DNA of 64,000 nt. Source: Bradyrhizobium sp. CCGUVB1N3 (lineage in GTDB: Bacteria; Pseudomonadota; Alphaproteobacteria; Rhizobiales; Xanthobacteraceae). The notes beneath the pieces are model-generated. The model ran no database searches, was not told where the DNA came from, and was given only the letters and a program-made list of their open reading frames with translations. Location: NCBI RefSeq assembly GCF_024199925.1, contig NZ_JANADR010000001.1, positions 3,844,001-3,908,000 on the forward strand. The letters are read 5' to 3'. How positions within the stretch are numbered: the first letter of the stretch is position 1; every line of letters starts with the position of its first letter. The position numbers and the translations under genes are program-made. Below are positions 60,669 through 64,000 of this stretch, piece by piece.

Positions 60669-60705
60669 AGTCTTCTCTCCTTGTTTGCCAGCACGCTGGC
60701 GTTGC

Positions 60706-60900
60706 TTAAGTCGCTTTGTGAAGGATGATGTGCATGACCTCGGTCAGCCGCGCCTGGTCGGCGATGCCGATCAGGCCGAGGCTGTCTGCGAACTGCTTGT
60801 CGTTCTTCAGCTCCATGAGGAACGCGGTGATGGCGACGCGGACCGCCATGCTCTGGCCTTCGGTCAGCGGGTGCCCGTCGATAGTGATCGTCGCTTCCAT
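60706..60900 (-). CDS. small hypothetical protein
   Basis: A 64-residue protein, MEATITIDGHPLTEGQSMAV, then RVAITAFLMELKNDKQFADS. The ATG at 60900 overlaps the stop of the upstream frameshifted gene (TGATG), and a GTG precedes it. No family recognised. Confidence 0.5.
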   Translation of the reverse strand: MEATITIDGHPLTEGQSMAVRVAITAFLMELKNDKQFADSLGLIGIADQARLTEVMHIILHKAT

Positions 60901-61111
60901 CACCGCCGCCCCGTCTCGGTGAACATCTCGGCCTGCGGCGCTTCGGCGGCGGCCAGAGCCGATAGTCCTCGCGAATCGCCACCATCAGGTCGATCTCGCG
61001 CTTCGCCTGGGCCTCGGTCATGAAGCCGTCAGCGACGCGCCGCCGATAGACGTGCTTGCGGTAGCCGATCTCGCGCAGCACGCAGCGCAGCTTGTCGGTG
61101 GTTGTGGTCAT
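60900..61111 (-). pseudogene. frameshifted small gene
   Basis: The frame begins MTTTTDKLRCVLREIGYRKH, continues with VADGFMTEAQAKREIDLMVA and reaches EDYR near 60963. Beyond that point the shifted frame ALAAAEAPQAEMFTETGRR ends in a stop that overlaps the next ATG, as expected for an intact gene, while the original frame runs on through the neighbour. One missing G after TATCGG would explain it. Confidence 0.55.
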
Positions 61112-61202
61112 CAGGTCCCCTCCAGCTCGCGCGCTCTGAGCCAGGCCTGCGCGCTCTCGACGGAGATCAGCACCCGCCGACCGGCGCGAAATTCCTTCGG
61201 AC

Positions 61203-61228
61203 AGAGCTGGCCCCGGTTGTTTGGACAG
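61203..61228 (+). repeat. IS terminal inverted repeat, orfB side
   Basis: Pairs with 62542-62567. The outer nine bases AGAGCTGGC and the inner GGACAG are identical in both ends; the middle differs. Confidence 0.8.
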
Positions 61229-61349
61229 CGCCCCGCGAAAATTAAGTGGATTCCTGCCGGGTTATGCTGAAGGCGGGGCTTTACGATTTTGCTGTGGCGT
61301 CGGGAGGGCGTAAGCCCGACCAGAGCCGCAGCAAAATCGTTGGCGACGA

Positions 61350-62177
61350 TCATGCGGCCGTCACCATCGTTTGCGCGCCGAAGTAAGCCTCGTCGGGCGT
61401 GCGTTCGTCAAGGCTCGAGTGAGGACGTCCTCGGTTGTAGAACGCCAGATATTTGGAAATCGATGCTCGCGCCTCGAGCACGCTGTCGTAAGCACGCAGA
61501 TAGACTTCCTCGTATTTGACAGTGCGCCACAGCCGCTCGACGAACACGTTGTCGCGCCAGGCACCCTTGCCGTCCATGCTGATGGCGATGTTCGCGTCCA
61601 GCAGCACGCCGGTGAAGTCGAGGCTGGTGAACTGGCTACCCTGATCCGTGTTGAAGATCTCGGGCCTGCCGTGCTTCGCCAACGCCTCCTGGAGCGCTTC
61701 GACGCAGAATATCGTCTCCATCGTGATCGATACGCGATGGACCAACACCCGTCGGCTGAACACATCGACGACCGCCGCGAGGTAGACGAATCCACGTCGC
61801 ATCGGAATGTAGCTGATGTCCATTGCCCAGACCTGGTTCGGCCGCTCGATCTTCAATCCGCGCAATAGGTACGGGTAGATCTTGTGGCCCGGTGCGGGCT
61901 TGCTCGTGTTCGGACGGCGATAGATCGCCTCGATCCCCATGCGCTTCATCAGCGTCGCGACGTGGCGGCGGCCAATCTGCATGCCCTCACGCTGCAACAG
62001 CGATCGCAGCATGCGCGCCCCTGCGAAGGGATAATCGAGGTGCAGCTCATCGAGCCGGCGCATCAAGACAAGGTCCTCGGCCGAAACCGGCCGAGGTTCA
62101 TAGTAAACCGTACTGCGGGCAAGGTTCAGGACCTTCGCCTGGCGCACGACAGACAGATCATGGTCGCGGTCGATCAT
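61350..62177 (-). CDS. IS3-family transposase OrfB (DDE integrase domain)
   Basis: A 275-residue DDE transposase subunit. An HTH_21-like N-terminus (DYPFAGARMLRSLLQREGMQ) is followed by the integrase core with catalytic Asp in VWAMDISYIPM, Asp in IFNTDQGSQFTS and Glu in FVERLWRTVKYEEVY. It ends with FYNRGRPHSSLDERTPDEAY. Its ATG overlaps the OrfA stop (ATGA), so the fused transposase may arise by frameshifting or the two parts by coupled translation. Confidence 0.92.
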   Translation of the reverse strand: MIDRDHDLSVVRQAKVLNLARSTVYYEPRPVSAEDLVLMRRLDELHLDYPFAGARMLRSLLQREGMQIGRRHVATLMKRMGIEAIYRRPNTSKPAPGHKIYPYLLRGLKIERPNQVWAMDISYIPMRRGFVYLAAVVDVFSRRVLVHRVSITMETIFCVEALQEALAKHGRPEIFNTDQGSQFTSLDFTGVLLDANIAISMDGKGAWRDNVFVERLWRTVKYEEVYLRAYDSVLEARASISKYLAFYNRGRPHSSLDERTPDEAYFGAQTMVTAA

Positions 62178-62479
62178 CGCTTTGCGCTCAGCAGGCCCGC
62201 CTTGGTGAGCGCGCCGGACAAAAAATCGTTCTCCAACGCAAGCTCGCCGATCTTGGCATGTAACGCCTTCAAATCGACCGGCGCCTCGGCCGGTCCGTTG
62301 TCCTGCCCAAACACTCCGGCGGCGCCTTCCAGGAGTTGGGTCTTCCAGGTCGTGATCTGGTTCGGATGGACATCAAACAATTGCGCCAGCTCGGCCAACG
62401 TCTTCTCCCCCTTCACGGCCGCCAAAGCCACCTTTGCCTTGAATGCCGGAGAATGCGTCCGGCGACTCCTCTTCGTCAT
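62174..62479 (-). CDS. IS3-family transposase OrfA (HTH subunit)
   Basis: A 101-residue protein with the HTH of IS3 OrfA: RSRRTHSPAFKAKVALAAVK, then TLAELAQLFDVHPNQITTWK. The leucine-zipper-like C-terminus is LKALHAKIGELALENDFLSG. The start at 62479 gives the usual MTKRSRRTHSPAFK beginning. It recognises the IS ends. Confidence 0.9.
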   Translation of the reverse strand: MTKRSRRTHSPAFKAKVALAAVKGEKTLAELAQLFDVHPNQITTWKTQLLEGAAGVFGQDNGPAEAPVDLKALHAKIGELALENDFLSGALTKAGLLSAKR

Positions 62480-62714
62480 CTTCGCTCCTGATTCGCGGCA
62501 AGAAGCCTCGCCGCTCTCAGGCAGAAAATCCACTCAAGCTACTGTCCGAATTTGCGGAGCCAGCTCTGACCCTTGCCCTCGTCGCGCAGGTTGAAGTAGT
62601 GCCGCTCCGAGATGCGGAAGGCGCGGCAGAACTCGGAGACCGTGTAGGCAAGCTGAGTCATCGGGGCCTCCGACTTCTTGCGTGCTTTGGTTTTCGCTTT
62701 CGCGGCGGACATCA

Positions 62715-62957
62715 TCAGTTCGCCCCCTTCCGACGATGCAGGTAAGCGTTGATCTCTTTGATCTCGTCTGCGACGCACCGGTCGAAAAGCCCATGCATCT
62801 GGTGCTGATGCGAGGGCGCGAAGCAGGCGACGTATTCGGCGACCAGATAGGCCAGCGCAGCGCCCTCGCTGTCGCAATCCATGTCGGCGCTGGCCAGGTG
62901 GAATGTCTCAATCAGCTTCGTAACGTTGTCAGCGATCTTGTCTTCATCAACCGGCAC
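62715..62957 (-). CDS. small hypothetical protein
   Basis: An 80-residue acidic protein from GTG 62957, with GGAGGT upstream: PVDEDKIADNVTKLIETFHL, then MHGLFDRCVADEIKEINAYL. Its stop overlaps the ATG of the split HTH gene. Its 5' end overlaps the end of the signal-peptide frame by 11 bases. No family recognised. Confidence 0.5.
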   Translation of the reverse strand: MPVDEDKIADNVTKLIETFHLASADMDCDSEGAALAYLVAEYVACFAPSHQHQMHGLFDRCVADEIKEINAYLHRRKGAN

Positions 62958-63249
62958 GGCGGCACCTCCAGGACAATCGACGACCGCTGTGGAAATAGCG
63001 GCGTCCGCGCTTGCCGCAGACCGGATCGCGGGCGACAGGGCGATTGGTGCGGAGGGATGGGCTCGAGCCACCGACGTGCGGATTTTCGATCCGCCGCTCT
63101 GCCGACTGAGCTACCCCGGCGCGCGGCTCGTCCTGGTCGAAGCGCCCGATGCGACGCGTCCATATCGCATCGAAGTCATCGTCGTCGGCCAGGACCGGCG
63201 ATGCCAGTGCGGCCGCGAGGCATTGCAGGACGGCGCGGCGCGCGATCAT
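62947..63249 (-). CDS. short exported protein whose frame reads through a tRNA-like gene
   Basis: The frame starts ATG 63249 overlapping the upstream stop. A signal peptide (MIARRAVLQCLAAALASPVL, cleavage after ADD or VLA) is followed by DDDFDAIWTRRIGRF. Residues 44-68 (GVAQSAERRIENPHVGGSSP) are the translation of the tRNA-like gene, so the true protein may once have ended differently. The rest is basic and featureless. Confidence 0.4.
   Translation of the reverse strand: MIARRAVLQCLAAALASPVLADDDDFDAIWTRRIGRFDQDEPRAGVAQSAERRIENPHVGGSSPSLRTNRPVARDPVCGKRGRRYFHSGRRLSWRCRRAG
63045..63120 (-). tRNA. tRNA-Phe-like gene (anticodon GAA)
   Basis: 76 bases on the minus strand fold into a cloverleaf. 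Acceptor GCCGGGG pairs with the 3' CCTCCGC except for one C-C mismatch and one G-T pair. D arm is GCTC/GAGC, anticodon arm GCGGA-TCGAAAA-TCCGC, T arm GGTGG-CTCGAGC-CCATC, and A-CCA is encoded at the end. Anticodon position gives GAA. Position 33 is C instead of the near-universal U, and the T loop starts CTCG rather than TTCG. It may be a phage-type tRNA or a decayed copy. Confidence 0.65.
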
Positions 63250-63497
63250 GCCCGAGCCCTCCGCTTGCGCTTGTTCTGGGGCGCAGGTCGTTGGCTCATA
63301 TCCTCACCGCGCGACGGCGTTGTGCGAGACGCCGCCTCCGTAGCCCCACCGGACCCAAGGGTGTGACGATCCAGCAACTTGCGAACGCGATAGGCCTCGG
63401 CGAAGTGATCGCCCGCATGGCAATGCGAGGTCTCGCTGCGGCAGAGATCGCCGCAGCAGATGGCCTGTGCAATTTCGAGGTCGCTGGGTCGGGTCAT
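63246..63497 (-). CDS. small hypothetical protein with Cys/His cluster
   Basis: An 83-residue protein: MTRPSDLEIAQAICCGDLCR, then SETSHCHAGDHFAEAYRVRK, and a very basic tail (PQNKRKRRARA). The Cys-x2-Cys and Cys-His residues might bind zinc. It overlaps the next start by four bases. No family recognised. Confidence 0.5.
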   Translation of the reverse strand: MTRPSDLEIAQAICCGDLCRSETSHCHAGDHFAEAYRVRKLLDRHTLGSGGATEAASRTTPSRGEDMSQRPAPQNKRKRRARA

Positions 63498-63499
63498 GA

Positions 63500-63850
63500 T
63501 CAATGCTCGGTCTTGTCTGCCTCGGCGTGGCCGTTGCCGCTCGCCTGGGCCAGGAACATCGGCATCTCGCCCGTCTCGGTGGTGAGCTGGGCGGCTGCGA
63601 TGTCGCGCTCGTTGTCGTGGAATTTGCGAAGCCCGAGCATCAGGCTGCCGCCGATCTGATCGAGCAGGCTCTTGATAACCTCGGCGCGGCGCATCAGGTT
63701 GTCGCGCTCGGCGTTCACCTTGGCGACCTGGCGGCGCAGGCTCTCGTTCTCGAACTCGATCAGCGCCTTGTTGCGGTTGAGCACCTCGTTCTCGGTGCGC
63801 AGCGACTGCAGGTCGGTCTCAAGCGAGGAACTTTCGTTCGCGAGGTTCAT
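63500..63850 (-). CDS. coiled-coil hypothetical protein
   Basis: A 116-residue protein, mostly one long coiled coil: LETDLQSLRTENEVLNRNKA, then LRRQVAKVNAERDNLMRRAE. The C-terminus is short and polar. AGGAGAGACC precedes the ATG. Function unknown. Confidence 0.55.
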   Translation of the reverse strand: MNLANESSSLETDLQSLRTENEVLNRNKALIEFENESLRRQVAKVNAERDNLMRRAEVIKSLLDQIGGSLMLGLRKFHDNERDIAAAQLTTETGEMPMFLAQASGNGHAEADKTEH

Positions 63851-63869
63851 GGTCTCTCCTTTGTTGTGG

Positions 63870-63968
63870 CTACATCAACGACCAGAGCAGCTCCGCCACG
63901 TAGATCAGCACGATCCAGACGGCGAAGTTTGCGAGCAGCATCAAGAGGCGAAGATGGTTTGCACTCAT
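63870..63968 (-). CDS. 32-residue single-pass membrane peptide
   Basis: MSANHLRLLMLLANFAVWIV continues with LIYVAELLWSLM, one membrane helix with a short N-terminus. The ATG overlaps the previous gene's stop (ATGA), the habit of this gene run, which supports translation despite the size. Confidence 0.5.
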   Translation of the reverse strand: MSANHLRLLMLLANFAVWIVLIYVAELLWSLM

Positions 63969-64000
63969 TCCGCGAGCTTCCTTCGGATTTGAGATCGGAT
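63965..64000 (-). CDS. partial gene entering from the right edge
   Basis: Only the last eleven codons (IRSQIRRKLAE) and the TGA at 63965-63967 are in the window. It continues the overlapping minus-strand run. Confidence 0.45.
   Translation of the reverse strand: MRSQIRRKLAE

Larger units (their letters stand above)
61203..62567 (-). mobile_element. IS3-family insertion sequence, complete, 1365 bp
   Basis: The ends are 26-bp imperfect inverted repeats: AGAGCTGGCCCCGG...TTTGGACAG (61203-61228) and, on the other strand, AGAGCTGGCTCCGC...TTCGGACAG (62542-62567). The flanking GAC (61200-61202 and 62568-62570) is a 3-bp target duplication. Two overlapping transposase genes lie inside on the minus strand. 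It looks intact and recent. Confidence 0.88.
61111..62715 (-). pseudogene. excisionase-like HTH gene split by an IS3-family element
   Basis: The 5' part (62568-62715) encodes MSAAKAKTKARKKSEAP and LAYTVSEFCRAFRISERHYF then NLRDEGKG. The 3' part (61111-61202) encodes PKEFRAGRRVLISVESAQAW then LRARELEGT. Removing 61203-62567 and one GAC copy joins GGT to CCG AAG in frame and yields one ~80-residue excisionase/AlpA-like protein. It overlaps its neighbours by start/stop as the rest of the run does, so it was a functional member before insertion. Confidence 0.85.

Overview
The window is high-GC alphaproteobacterial DNA, most likely from Bradyrhizobium or a close Nitrobacteraceae relative. Support comes from two repeat families abundant in that group (35484-35532 and 53053-53199), a Ti-type traCDA/oriT block, a glycerol-type ABC operon, a putative type III chaperone/effector pair and a CtrA-like box. 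No marker gene fixes the species, so this assignment is inference.

Left part (1-12541). An importer end (permease tail plus ATPase) is followed by an Asp/Glu-racemase-family enzyme and a creatinase-like M24 protein. Next comes a degraded mobile block: a LysR gene, traD-traC, a Ti-like oriT, the relaxase-helicase traA, an AlpA-type regulator, a frameshifted serine-recombinase remnant and a second small HTH gene. No traG coupling protein or mating-pore gene is visible. An exported alpha/beta hydrolase then stands divergent from a second LysR gene.

Metabolic core (12648-33270). After a small class III cyclase and a membrane protein comes an aromatic catabolic cluster: CoA ligase, FAD monooxygenase, thioesterase, gentisate dioxygenase, fumarylpyruvate-type hydrolase, aromatic-acid permease and an IclR regulator. 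It fits salicylate -> salicylyl-CoA -> gentisyl-CoA -> gentisate -> ring cleavage; no maleylpyruvate isomerase is present. MurQ follows. A 10-kb minus-strand operon then encodes a binding protein, two permeases, a small membrane protein, two ATPases, DhaL, DhaM, HPr, enzyme I, a small HTH-like protein and DhaK, closed by an intrinsic terminator. This is a complete PEP -> EI -> HPr -> DhaM -> DhaL/DhaK relay joined to an ABC importer, which suggests uptake of a polyol or ketose that yields dihydroxyacetone.

Middle-right part (33799-53026). A Na/Pi-type transporter is followed by a surface-polysaccharide group (flippase, glycosyltransferase, Tat-exported GH10 xylanase, DUF6492 protein), a binding protein/amidohydrolase/shikimate dehydrogenase operon, a large SAM-cyclase-AAA-TPR regulator, an acetylpolyamine-amidohydrolase-like protein, two exported beta-propeller proteins (one with cytochrome c) and an arylamine N-acetyltransferase.

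Right end (53347-64000). An accessory element starts with a tyrosine integrase. It carries a probable type III effector with its CesT-type chaperone, an IS3 remnant, and a dense minus-strand run of small overlapping phage/ICE-like genes. Within that run lie a tRNA-Phe-like gene, several frameshifted genes and a complete 1365-bp IS3-family element that splits an excisionase-like gene. Removing the element and one copy of its 3-bp target duplication restores the reading frame exactly.
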